Positions 18,655 through 26,961 are shown, counted from the first letter of the stretch. The stretch: 64,000 bases of DNA from JAYVJH01 sp043777595 (GCA_043777595.1 JAYWHT010000019.1:62001-126000), one strand, 5' to 3'. A program made the numbers and translations. Notes: generated by a model from the letters alone, not told the origin.

Positions 18655-19242
18655 CTACTTTTCTAACGTTATCTGCCACCGCTCGGCGGCAGGCGAGTCG
18701 TCGCCAAATATTTCAAGTACAAGCTGATTGGCCGTCAATGACTTGACACTAAACCAATCCCAACCAAACGAAGCCGAAACAAAACTACTTTTTGACTGCA
18801 ACTCGACATCGCCCAATGAAGCTACGTGAGTAATACCTTCTTTTTTAATGGCTGCTATTGTAGCATCAAAGTCTTTCTGTTCTGCTGCCGTAAAGCCAAA
18901 TGCTTTTGTGATTTCTGCGGCTATTTCATCAACGGTATTGATTTTATAGGTCGAACTTTTAATTTGAATGGTTTGCGTTTGCCCCAATTTGGTTACTGTA
19001 AATGGCTGGTTATTACCTGTAATGACATAATTGCCAGCCTTAAATTCGATACCCGTACCAGCTTTTGGGACAACATCAACGGTGAGAGTTTTGCCAGAGG
19101 CATCGTCATAGGTCATTCGGGCGGTTTTGTATTTCCAGATACCAACTAATGAGGGCGTGGGTGCAACATCAGCCGTTTTGGCACATGAACCCGCAAATAA
19201 AGCCACCGCAAAAAGTGTAAGAATTAAAATTGAATTTTTCAT
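18655..19242 (-). CDS. Hypothetical lipoprotein beside PAAR gene (immunity candidate)
   Basis: 195 residues from the ATG at 19242; an upstream TTG-type extension is rejected because residue 21 of that frame begins a classic lipoprotein signal (MKNSILILTLFAVALF, lipobox AGSC). The mature part starts with VGIWKYKTARMTYDD, a pattern common in small Bacteroidota lipocalin-like lipoproteins. The C-terminus has QLVLEIFGDDSPAAERWQITL. Function unknown. Periplasmic lipoproteins next to T6SS spike genes are often immunity proteins, but that is inferred from position only. Confidence 0.65.
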   Translation of the reverse strand: MKNSILILTLFAVALFAGSCAKTADVAPTPSLVGIWKYKTARMTYDDASGKTLTVDVVPKAGTGIEFKAGNYVITGNNQPFTVTKLGQTQTIQIKSSTYKINTVDEIAAEITKAFGFTAAEQKDFDATIAAIKKEGITHVASLGDVELQSKSSFVSASFGWDWFSVKSLTANQLVLEIFGDDSPAAERWQITLEK

Positions 19243-19395
19243 AATTATTGAGTTGATAAAATTTACATTTGCATAGTTAAGGGCTATTTCAAAGTCCTGC
19301 AAGTGGTATTGAGCAAACGGTATAAGTTATTGAGGGAATGGTATTTAGACAATAAATATTTAGATTGATTTTTGAAATTATTATCTAAAAAGCAA

Positions 19396-19899
19396 CTAAT
19401 AATAATGGCTCTCGCCTATCAGCTTCCAAACACCTCCGAAAACATTGACACCTGCACCCACCCCAACGCCAAAACCACCTACACTTTGAGCATGAAAAAG
19501 TGTGTCACCAAAAATTGTCAAAGTTAAAGCCGCTAAATAAGGATTTTTAAGGGCCGTTATATAGGTAAAAGAATACCCATACGCACCGCTTGCCCCTATT
19601 GATGATATTCGACCGGCAGATTTATCCAAATCATTGGCAGTAAATGATTGGTCGCAATCTAATTTTGCAAAAGGACTGTATGCCTTGTTGCGAAAAACAT
19701 CGGCTGGACTTGGTGCTGAGGCCCCACCAATGCTTCCACCAGCACCTATACCACCGCCTGTAAAAATAAACTGCCCCCTGAAATTTGCATTTTTACTTCT
19801 AAATTCAAAAAAATAGAGTCCAGCACCAGGGCCTGCTGCCCCACCCATTTGTACTATACTCGCTACCTCCCAGTCTGATACACTTAGATTCCTTGCCAT
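19396..19899 (-). CDS. Glycine-rich hypothetical protein in the T6SS accessory cassette
   Basis: 167 residues, unrecognised. No signal peptide. It begins MARNLSVSDWEVASIVQMGG and has glycine-rich hydrophobic strands GQFIFTGGGIGAGGSIGGA and VGGFGVGVGAGVNVFGGVW at either end of a more polar centre (KLDCDQSFTANDLDKSAGR). The alternation of small and hydrophobic residues would suit a beta-barrel or membrane-inserting domain. It could therefore be a pore-forming effector or a carrier domain, but there is no direct evidence. It is followed at 57 bp by another unknown gene. Confidence 0.6.
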   Translation of the reverse strand: MARNLSVSDWEVASIVQMGGAAGPGAGLYFFEFRSKNANFRGQFIFTGGGIGAGGSIGGASAPSPADVFRNKAYSPFAKLDCDQSFTANDLDKSAGRISSIGASGAYGYSFTYITALKNPYLAALTLTIFGDTLFHAQSVGGFGVGVGAGVNVFGGVWKLIGESHYY

Positions 19900-19956
19900 A
19901 GTTTTTTTGTTTAAGTTGTTATTACTTTTTAGGTACTATCCATTTGAAGGATACCA

Positions 19957-20772
19957 TTACCAAGTCCAACGAGCATCTACATAAACTTGGGCTTTCGAGA
20001 GGTCTGTACTTGGAAAAGTAGTTTCGACAACCAAGAAAGCTTGACCCATTCTTTTTTCTACAAACAATGCTGGATTTATTTTTCCTACATCGAAGTTTAC
20101 TCCTCCGCCTCGGCTTATATCAAGACTTAGTGGTATATTGACCACGGTAGCAGCCCGAAAACTACCATTATCATAAACCTGCACTCCTGTCTGAATAGTC
20201 TCCTGTATTTGACCACTCTTAAATAAATCGTTTGTCATACGCATTATATCAAAGCGTGTACTCAAACTCAAAAACGGGGATATATTTGCGTATCTACTCA
20301 GATGGACGCTTGGGACAAAACTTGGTATTAAGTCGGCATTGAGGTGGCGTAGCATGGCTGACAGAGAATAAAAGTTGGTTGTGCTATCTACAATACCCCG
20401 TGAGTCTATGTGTACATCACAGTCGTGTTTATCAATTTGAAAATGTATTGAGTTACCTGTTCCGACTAACCTATAACCTACCCCTTTGGTTACCAAAGCC
20501 ATCATACAGCCCGAAAAAGTAGCTCTATCGTCTCGCCTAAATAAAGCACTGTTTTCGAGCGTATTAGTCAAACCAACGAAATTATCACAAGTAAACTTCA
20601 TACCAATATCAGGCCCTATTTCATAGACATCTTTTGATTTTCCTTTTTGCTTCACCTGCCAACGATAATCATTAAGTACAATTTTCGCATCTTGTAAGTG
20701 TCGTAATATTGTCTGGATATTATCATCTCTTTGTTGGTCTGTCAAGTCTTTTTCTATGCTCAAAAATGCCAT
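19957..20772 (-). CDS. Hypothetical protein with HIDSRG motif in the T6SS accessory cassette
   Basis: 271 residues from the ATG at 20772; a GTG at 20808 would extend it by 12 codons but lies almost against the preceding stop. Not recognised. The N-terminal third is charged and helical. A central segment reads VGTGNSIHFQIDKHDCDVHI then DSRGIV, with clustered His/Asp/Cys that could bind metal or form an active site. The C-terminal part has beta-rich AATVVNIPLSLDISRGGGVNF. It follows the caspase-like gene by about 41 bp, consistent with one transcription unit. Confidence 0.6.
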   Translation of the reverse strand: MAFLSIEKDLTDQQRDDNIQTILRHLQDAKIVLNDYRWQVKQKGKSKDVYEIGPDIGMKFTCDNFVGLTNTLENSALFRRDDRATFSGCMMALVTKGVGYRLVGTGNSIHFQIDKHDCDVHIDSRGIVDSTTNFYSLSAMLRHLNADLIPSFVPSVHLSRYANISPFLSLSTRFDIMRMTNDLFKSGQIQETIQTGVQVYDNGSFRAATVVNIPLSLDISRGGGVNFDVGKINPALFVEKRMGQAFLVVETTFPSTDLSKAQVYVDARWTW

Positions 20773-20813
20773 AATAGTATTCGTTTTAATGAATTTCGAT
20801 ATTGCCACTCTTC

Positions 20814-21368
20814 CTAACTTCGATGTGGGCTTACTACTCCGCTTGGGCTAAAATTATAGACCGACCCCTCCCAAAAGCTAAAATCAATACGCCCTTCTCC
20901 AATATTGGGATTGTACATTTGGATTGCACTCGATGCTATCACTTCGGCATTGGTTATGAGTGCTATTTCTCTGCAAAACTCACGCCCGTCATGATGACTT
21001 CCTTGGCCGCCCGTTGCTATGTCGGCAGTTGCACAGGAATAAATAACAATTTTCTGCACTTTGTCTTTCAAGCTACTCAAAAGCCATACGTTAGACCGAG
21101 AAAGCCCTTCTACTCCTAACTGTAAGCCATACCCGCCTCGAGCCTGTATTGTGGACATTTGCATCTCTTCGTTTTCATGGCTTTCATATCCATGACACAT
21201 CACAAGCAACTCATCTATGCCTCCGTGGCTTCTGGAGTCATTGGCAATATGTCGAAACGCTGAAACGAGCGAGACGTTTGCATTGACCCGATAAAGCCTA
21301 TATCCTTGCTCAGAACCTGGCGCTCGGCCTTTCAAGCGGTTGTCATGAATAATTGCCTTGGTTATCAT
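20814..21368 (-). CDS. Candidate T6SS effector: caspase/gingipain-like (clan CD) protein
   Basis: 184 residues, no signal peptide. A strand-His-Gly motif (DELLVMCHGYES, His59) is followed by a strand-Cys motif (KIVIYSCATAD, Cys112) and FCREIALITNAEVIASS. This order and spacing match the catalytic dyad of clan CD peptidases and the DUF4347/CHAT group (hydrophobic strand-HG, hydrophobic strand-C, then a helix ending in an AS strand). Such enzymes cleave after specific residues. It stands 12 bp from the papain-like gene upstream. The dyad is visible; the fold and the effector role are inference. Confidence 0.5.
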   Translation of the reverse strand: MITKAIIHDNRLKGRAPGSEQGYRLYRVNANVSLVSAFRHIANDSRSHGGIDELLVMCHGYESHENEEMQMSTIQARGGYGLQLGVEGLSRSNVWLLSSLKDKVQKIVIYSCATADIATGGQGSHHDGREFCREIALITNAEVIASSAIQMYNPNIGEGRIDFSFWEGSVYNFSPSGVVSPHRS

Positions 21369-21380
21369 TTTTTTGATCGT

Positions 21381-21905
21381 TTATTTTTTCCAGAATAAAT
21401 GCTTAAAAGCACCCGGGTGTCTTATTAAAAATTGCTTGATAGTACATTTACCCCTTGAGCCTGTGTAAACTGGCATCGGGTCTAAATATCCTATTGTATC
21501 GGTTTGGGTATCAAAACTATGTATCACGAAAAAATGAACACCAACACCGACAATGTCCCCTGCAACCATTACTGGCCTATTTACAATTTTTTGTCTAATT
21601 TCGGCAGGTGCGCTTGGATTAGCAATACGGAGATATGTTAAATCGTTTGAACCAGCAAAGGCATTCAACGTATAATTGTCCATGTTAAGGCCATTATTTG
21701 GACCTAACCAAGTACTGCTGTAGTTTACCCAATGTGGTGGGTCGCCTAATTTTGCCCAATCGTCTAAATAAACCGAAGAAGTAAACATTGATAGAAATGA
21801 AGAATATGATGAACCATACACTTTATGAACATTGAGCATGTGGGTTGAAGCCAACCAACAGCCATAGTTATAGCTTTGATTATATAGTTTGACAGAATGG
21901 TACAT
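21381..21905 (-). CDS. Candidate T6SS effector: papain-like (AvrRpt2/C39-type) cysteine protease
   Basis: 174 residues, no signal peptide. The N-terminus has NQSYNYGCWLASTHML, the oxyanion-Gln plus catalytic Cys16 pattern of papain-like C39/C70 peptidases. The later segment VGVHFFVIHSFD (His124) and IGYLDPMP (Asp142) supply the remaining triad in the usual order Cys-His-Asp. A short protease with nothing but the catalytic domain, first in the cassette after tssH, fits a delivered effector, though a processing role for other cassette proteins is also possible. Confidence 0.6.
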   Translation of the reverse strand: MYHSVKLYNQSYNYGCWLASTHMLNVHKVYGSSYSSFLSMFTSSVYLDDWAKLGDPPHWVNYSSTWLGPNNGLNMDNYTLNAFAGSNDLTYLRIANPSAPAEIRQKIVNRPVMVAGDIVGVGVHFFVIHSFDTQTDTIGYLDPMPVYTGSRGKCTIKQFLIRHPGAFKHLFWKK

Positions 21906-21939
21906 AACGAATATTGGTTTTAAAAATAATAAGTACTTC

Positions 21940-24384
21940 CTAATAACTCCACCTCACCTCTCCATCATCGCCCAAACTCAAATTGACAATCGAGCCTTTG
22001 ATAGCCTGCCCACTGATAATCATTCTACTTATTGGTCGCCTTAATTGGTTTCTGATTACGCCTTTTAGTGGCCTGACACCATACCGAGGTGTAAAGCCCG
22101 ACAGAGCCAGTTTTTGTTTGGCTTCATCTGTTATATTGAGCGCAATACCCTGTTTATCAAGTAAATCAGTCAGACTTTTGAGGTGTATTTCAAATATTTT
22201 TACTACATTTTCTTCTGTAATTGGCGCAAAAGGTACTATTTCGGTCAGCCTTGCCAAAAACTCTGGCCGAAAGTGCTTGGCCATAATTTCCATCATATCT
22301 GTTGGCTTGGGAATACCCCCACTACCAAATTCTTTGATGATATGCTCTTGGCCAATGTTAGAGGTAAAAAGTATGACGGCATTACTAAAATCGCCTTCTT
22401 TACCCATGCGGTCGTGGAGTTTTCCTTCGTCTAATATTTGTAAAAATAAATCAAAAACTGACGGGTGCGCTTTTTCTATTTCGTCAAAAAGCACTACTGA
22501 ATAAGGTTTTTGTCTGATTTTATTGACCAACAAGCCCCCCTCTTCATAACCCACATAGCCAGGTGGCGCACCGTAGAGCAAGGCCGCCGAATGTTCTTCT
22601 TTAAATTCGGACATATCAAAACGTATCAAAAACGATTCGTCATTGAACAAAAAATCAGCCAATGCCTTTGCAAGTTCTGTCTTGCCCGTACCCGTTGGCC
22701 CCGACATAAAAAACGACCCAATCGGTTGCCCAGCTTTTATAAGTCCCGACCGAGACTCCAGAATGGCCTCACAAAGTGCTTTGACGGCATAGTCTTGGCC
22801 TACAACTCGCTTTTTGAGTACCTCGTCCATACCCAGCAGTTTATCTCGCTCGCTGCTTTGCAGTTTACCCAACGGAATACCCGTTTTATGAGCCACAATG
22901 GCCGCTACTTCTTGCTTGCCAACAGTATCTGTTTTTTGTATAGCTAATTGTTGTAGTGCCATTAGTTTTGATTCTAAATATCCAAATAACGAGTCTATGG
23001 TTTCGTATTCTTGATCTTCATTTTCTTCAAATTGACTCAACAATAAAGGACTAATTCTGTTGCCCATTTGTCTCCTAAACCACGATAGTTCGTGTAGCCG
23101 TTCGGCTTCATCAATAGCTTTAAGGGTCTGTAATTCAGCTTGCAAATTTTCTATTTCTTTTTTTGAGGTCTCGTCCATCAGTCGCATGGCGGCCATAGTT
23201 CTGTCCAATAAATCTAATGCCGCATCGGGTAGTCTTCTGTCTTTGATATATCGTTTGGAAAGCCTGACGGCCTCACCAACCGTGCCGACTGCTATCTTCA
23301 AATTATGGTGTTTTTCGTAGGCAGGCATGATGTGTTCAATCATACGGGTAGCCGTCTGTACGTCTGGTTCTTCGACTTTCAATATTTCAAATCTTCGGCT
23401 AAATGCCTCATCAGCTTCGATATACTTTCGGTATTCTTCGGGCGTTGTAGCACCAATAAGGGTTAGTTCGCCACGAGCGAGTTCTGGTTTTAGTAATTGC
23501 GCTACTCCCGAGCCAACTGAGCCTTTTGGATCGAGCAAAATATGAATTTCGTCAATGAACAATATGGCTTTTTCGTAGGTTTTTATTTCGGCAATAATAC
23601 CCTTAATGCGGTCTTCGATTTCGCCTTTGTAGGCCGCACCAGCTACCAATGTACCTAAGTCAAGCTCAAACAGTCGGGCATTTTGTAGGTGCTGCGGTAC
23701 TTTTTTTTCGGTTATCAACTGTGCAAATCCGTCCACCAATGCCGACTTGCCTACGCCTGGCTCGCCAATCAAAATTACGTTTGGCTTGCTTCTACGTCCC
23801 AAAATTTCGGCCATTTGTCTTATTTCACGGTCTCGTCCCAGCACTGGGTCGGTTTTGCCTTCGGCAGCTTTGGCGGTCTTGTCAGTACAAAAACGAAAAA
23901 GCCCCCCCCCAGCCCCCCCCGATGGCGGGGGAGTTTGATTTTTTTGTCTTGTATTTAACTCCTCCGTCGGGGGTTGGGGGGCTGTATTTAATAATTCTTT
24001 TTGTGTCAGTGGTAGCGATTTGAGCTGGTCGGCCGTAAAGGCTACATTTGGTTTGAGCAAAGCGGCCAATAAACAAAGTGCATCTACGTCTCGGTTGAGT
24101 TGTAGCGCAATCAGTTCGGCCAAATCAATAGCTGCGTGAGCAGGAGCATCAAAAATTGGATTTTCGGGTACACGCATCGCTTTTGGGGCTTCTTCGAGGC
24201 GTACCTCTGCCCAATCTCTCAAATATGGCACATCTTTACCCGCTATTACCAACTCCGAAGCCAACCCAACGTCATTGTGCAGCAACGCCATAAAAAGGTG
24301 TGCCGACCCGATTTTTTCTTGACGGTATTCACGTGCTAACTGTTGAGCAACATTAAGCGCATATCTGAGATTTTCGGTTTGCAT
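21940..24384 (-). CDS. tssH: T6SS sheath-recycling AAA+ ATPase TssH (ClpV)
   Basis: Unfoldase that disassembles contracted TssBC sheath. 814 residues: Clp N-domain (about 1-115), AAA1 with Walker A GEPGVGKSALV and Walker B LFIDEIHILL, a shortened middle domain (about 400-480), AAA2 with Walker A GPTGTGKTELA and LFDEIEKAHP, and ClpB-type C-terminal domain (YGVRPLKGVIRNQL). The linker between the N-domain and AAA1 (about residues 131-166) is encoded by a G/C-run palindromic repeat giving NQTPPPSGGAGGGLF, which looks like an in-frame insertion. Confidence 0.95.
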   Translation of the reverse strand: MQTENLRYALNVAQQLAREYRQEKIGSAHLFMALLHNDVGLASELVIAGKDVPYLRDWAEVRLEEAPKAMRVPENPIFDAPAHAAIDLAELIALQLNRDVDALCLLAALLKPNVAFTADQLKSLPLTQKELLNTAPQPPTEELNTRQKNQTPPPSGGAGGGLFRFCTDKTAKAAEGKTDPVLGRDREIRQMAEILGRRSKPNVILIGEPGVGKSALVDGFAQLITEKKVPQHLQNARLFELDLGTLVAGAAYKGEIEDRIKGIIAEIKTYEKAILFIDEIHILLDPKGSVGSGVAQLLKPELARGELTLIGATTPEEYRKYIEADEAFSRRFEILKVEEPDVQTATRMIEHIMPAYEKHHNLKIAVGTVGEAVRLSKRYIKDRRLPDAALDLLDRTMAAMRLMDETSKKEIENLQAELQTLKAIDEAERLHELSWFRRQMGNRISPLLLSQFEENEDQEYETIDSLFGYLESKLMALQQLAIQKTDTVGKQEVAAIVAHKTGIPLGKLQSSERDKLLGMDEVLKKRVVGQDYAVKALCEAILESRSGLIKAGQPIGSFFMSGPTGTGKTELAKALADFLFNDESFLIRFDMSEFKEEHSAALLYGAPPGYVGYEEGGLLVNKIRQKPYSVVLFDEIEKAHPSVFDLFLQILDEGKLHDRMGKEGDFSNAVILFTSNIGQEHIIKEFGSGGIPKPTDMMEIMAKHFRPEFLARLTEIVPFAPITEENVVKIFEIHLKSLTDLLDKQGIALNITDEAKQKLALSGFTPRYGVRPLKGVIRNQLRRPISRMIISGQAIKGSIVNLSLGDDGEVRWSY
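23895..23990. repeat. G/C-run palindromic repeat inserted in frame in tssH
   Basis: Left arm AGCCCCC(n)CCCC..GGGGGAGTTT and right arm AACTCCTCC..GGGGGTTGGGGGGCT are inverted around an AT-rich centre. The reading frame of tssH stays open across it and the encoded residues fall in an inter-domain linker. Confidence 0.75.
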
Positions 24385-24404
24385 GATTTTAAGATTAAAA
24401 TACT

Positions 24405-24505
24405 AAGTACTTATTCAAAACTAATACGGTGTTTTGATTTTGATAACTTACTGATTAACAGCATTGTATTTAACTCACGACACCGTACTACATACTCACG
24501 ACTCC
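24405..24505 (+). repeat. 101-bp dispersed intergenic repeat, copy B
   Basis: Starts AAGTACTTATTCAAAACTAA and ends ACTCACGACTCC; about 91% identical to copy A on the other strand and about 86% to copy C. It ends exactly at the tssO stop codon and lies just upstream of tssH. Confidence 0.9.
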
Positions 24506-25399
24506 TTAATTTGGAATCCTCGACTGATTGGCCTCCAAATCAATACGTTTGGCTTTGGCCTTGCTTCGCATTTCTTGGCTCATTGACCGCTCTTCTAAGC
24601 GACCAAAAAGATCCATCGCTTGGTCAAAATAAGCCTCTCGTTCATTGTATTTCTTGACCAATTTGAAAGCTAATTGCGAAAAGCCCTCCGCTTTGGCATA
24701 GTCCAGCATTTCAGACATTGGAATACCCTGCACAACCGTTGTACCACCGCTACTTTTGCCGCCACTTTCCAACTGAGCAATACGATTTTTGAGCGTCTGA
24801 ACCTGTGGGTCTGGGCCGCCACCACCGCCGCCGCTTTTCATAGCCTGTATTTTGAGTACGTCCATATTGCCTTTCATCATGTTTATTTCCATGTCTTTTT
24901 GCTGAATCTGTCCACGTAACTCATTGACTTGAGTCATATCCACCCCATTTTTGTCCATAATATTTCGCATATCGGTCAATGAAGTTCTATATGCTACAAT
25001 CGACTCAATCATGCCCGTTACACCATGCGAGAGTGATATATTTTGTAATTGCTCGTTTTTACGTGCCTTTACTGCATTCATCGATACGTTGATTTTCGAT
25101 TCTAACTCTTCGATTTTTACCTTTGCTGCCCCTTTTAATGCAGGATCAACAGCCGTCAAAAAAACACCATCTTGTTTGATGAGTTCTTTGGCAAAACTTC
25201 CAACTGTATCGGCATCGGTAACGGTCGGGGCTTGCTCTTCTACAATCTTGCGGTACTTGGCCGAATCTGCACCCGACACTGCATCGGGTACTGCCGACAG
25301 CATATACATTCCACCTACTGGAAAAATCATCGACAGCGCATAGACACCAAAAAATTTGGTAAATGCCCCCTTGCGTTCTTGTTTGTTTTGTGGTTCCAT
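24506..25399 (-). CDS. tssO: T6SS-iii envelope protein TssO
   Basis: 297 residues, found only in T6SS-iii. One N-terminal membrane segment (FFGVYALSMIFPVGGMYML, about residues 15-35) preceded by a basic stretch anchors it in the inner membrane. The rest is helical and likely coiled coil (VNELRGQIQQKDMEINMMKG), with a glycine spacer (SGGGGGGPDPQVQ) and a C-terminal helical part with repeated Arg/Lys. It is thought to contribute, with TssN/P/Q/R, to the trans-envelope complex that substitutes for TssJLM. It lies between tssK and tssH on the same strand. Confidence 0.85.
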   Translation of the reverse strand: MEPQNKQERKGAFTKFFGVYALSMIFPVGGMYMLSAVPDAVSGADSAKYRKIVEEQAPTVTDADTVGSFAKELIKQDGVFLTAVDPALKGAAKVKIEELESKINVSMNAVKARKNEQLQNISLSHGVTGMIESIVAYRTSLTDMRNIMDKNGVDMTQVNELRGQIQQKDMEINMMKGNMDVLKIQAMKSGGGGGGPDPQVQTLKNRIAQLESGGKSSGGTTVVQGIPMSEMLDYAKAEGFSQLAFKLVKKYNEREAYFDQAMDLFGRLEERSMSQEMRSKAKAKRIDLEANQSRIPN

Positions 25400-25400
25400 A

Positions 25401-25476
25401 ATTGAATGATTGAATGATTGACGGGGCTGGACTTCCTGTGATTGAGTAATTTATTCTATCATTCAATCACTCAAAA
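25401..25476. repeat. Octamer-type repeats in the tssK-tssO gap
   Basis: Direct units (GAATGATT twice) on the left and CATTCAATCACTCAAA on the right can pair into a hairpin. The right half shares TTCTATCATTCAATC with the tssB-tssC gap. Confidence 0.65.
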
Positions 25477-25480
25477 TTTA

Positions 25481-26647
25481 TTAGATAGGACTCCATCTTG
25501 ATTTTGGTTTTTCGGGTTGTGATGCTATTAGTTGTTGGCTTTCGTGTACGGGGCTTTCGACAATAAACACATTCTGACCTTTGCGCTTGCCGATAAATTC
25601 TAATTGACTGAGTTTATTAAAAAGATTTGAAATAATAGTAAAAAACGCCTCCGTTTGTTCAAATAAATTGGCAGTATCGGCATGAATATAAGGGGCATTG
25701 AGTAATGCGTTGAGTTGCCCTTCGATGGTTGTTGCTGTCAAGTCCGACCATTCACCAAAATAAGCCAACAGTTCTTCTTTATCTTTGTCTATCAGTAAGT
25801 TAAGGCTGCTTTGAAGTCGGTAGGCAAGCTGTAACATGGCTTCGAGCAAAAATATAGGAGGCTGGTGCGGTACTCTCCATCTGAACGATGACAGTACGTC
25901 AGACAACGCAAAAATTAGGCTCTCAGTCAGTTGCTGTACGTTATCGGTCAAGCTACTTTTTTGACTTTTTATTTTTATTTTTTGAACAATCCTAAACGAG
26001 AATGTTTCTATTTCTTCCAATATTTTACCAAATTTTTGATACCATTCTACCAATAACTGATGACTACTGACAGCCATCGAAGCTGGTATAAACTTGGTAT
26101 CAGTTCGTAGTTCACCATTTTGCAGTTTGATTTTACCAATCAATATATGCGCCCCGCCAAAACTTTGAATCTGTATCGTTTCGGCAGGAATCAGACTTAA
26201 CTGATACACTGGCTGAGTGTTTGGTTGGCGTGGGGGTACTTCGTCTGAGGCTGGCTCGCCAAAGGCTTCTCGCTCAAAAACATTAACAGACAAGGCCACA
26301 TAAATCGTCTGGTCTCGGTCGGCAGTGAGGCGGTAGTCGCTCATGAGTTGCTTAAAGCTACTGTGCAAACTCAACGTACCCACACCCAACACCTCAATAC
26401 GGCAACCGTTGGCAGTAACGGCTCGACAAGTAGCTACACTTACATTGATTTGTTGCGAAAAATCACAAACAATCTGAACATCGAAAGCCATATCAGGAAG
26501 CAGCCCATACCCAAAGTTTGGAATAGACAACGACAGCGTATCTCGAACCGAATCAGAAACAAATTGCTCTGTTTGATAAAAATGCTGGCGAGAAATTTTC
26601 ATTCCATCGACCCAATTTACAGGATATTTTTGCAGAGCTGCGGGCAT
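25481..26647 (-). CDS. tssK: T6SS baseplate protein TssK
   Basis: Trimeric baseplate adaptor that links the wedge complex to the membrane complex. From the ATG at 26647 (MPAALQKYPVNWVDGMKISR) it is 388 residues, matching the family; the frame is open to an ATG at 26779, but those 44 residues look like untranslated or repeat-derived sequence (QKQKGFYTF, SLTNSQSQQSLS). Family features are NWVDGMKISRQHF at the start, ANGCRIEVLGVGTLSLH and, later, IPASMAVSSHQLLVEWYQKF. It appears to be the first T6SS gene of the minus-strand run and is divergent from gyrB. Confidence 0.88.
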   Translation of the reverse strand: MPAALQKYPVNWVDGMKISRQHFYQTEQFVSDSVRDTLSLSIPNFGYGLLPDMAFDVQIVCDFSQQINVSVATCRAVTANGCRIEVLGVGTLSLHSSFKQLMSDYRLTADRDQTIYVALSVNVFEREAFGEPASDEVPPRQPNTQPVYQLSLIPAETIQIQSFGGAHILIGKIKLQNGELRTDTKFIPASMAVSSHQLLVEWYQKFGKILEEIETFSFRIVQKIKIKSQKSSLTDNVQQLTESLIFALSDVLSSFRWRVPHQPPIFLLEAMLQLAYRLQSSLNLLIDKDKEELLAYFGEWSDLTATTIEGQLNALLNAPYIHADTANLFEQTEAFFTIISNLFNKLSQLEFIGKRKGQNVFIVESPVHESQQLIASQPEKPKSRWSPI

Positions 26648-26961
26648 ACTTAATGATTGTTGGCTTTGAGAATTGGTCAGACTACAATCAAAAGTATAAA
26701 ACCCTTTTTGCTTCTGTGTTTTGAATTGAGTAAGCGGTCTAATAAATTGAGCCAATGGTAAAAGCAAAACTCTAACCATGACAAAACACCCTACGGCTTA
26801 GTTATTATCGTTTATTACTTAGCTCTAATCGCTTTATATGCCACAGATTATATACTCTTTAAGGACTAATCAAACAGAACTAAATTTGCCCTTGTATTTT
26901 TCAATAAAAATGCGTTACTTTACGCTGAAAACGAAATAATTTTTCTACACAATTTTAAAGT

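Noticed and set aside
23649..24023. Plus-strand frame opposite tssH
   Set aside because: Shadow of the ATPase gene; proline-rich content comes from the G/C-run repeat.
26648..26779. Longer TssK N-terminus
   Set aside because: The extra 44 residues lack family similarity; the ATG at 26647 gives the conserved start.
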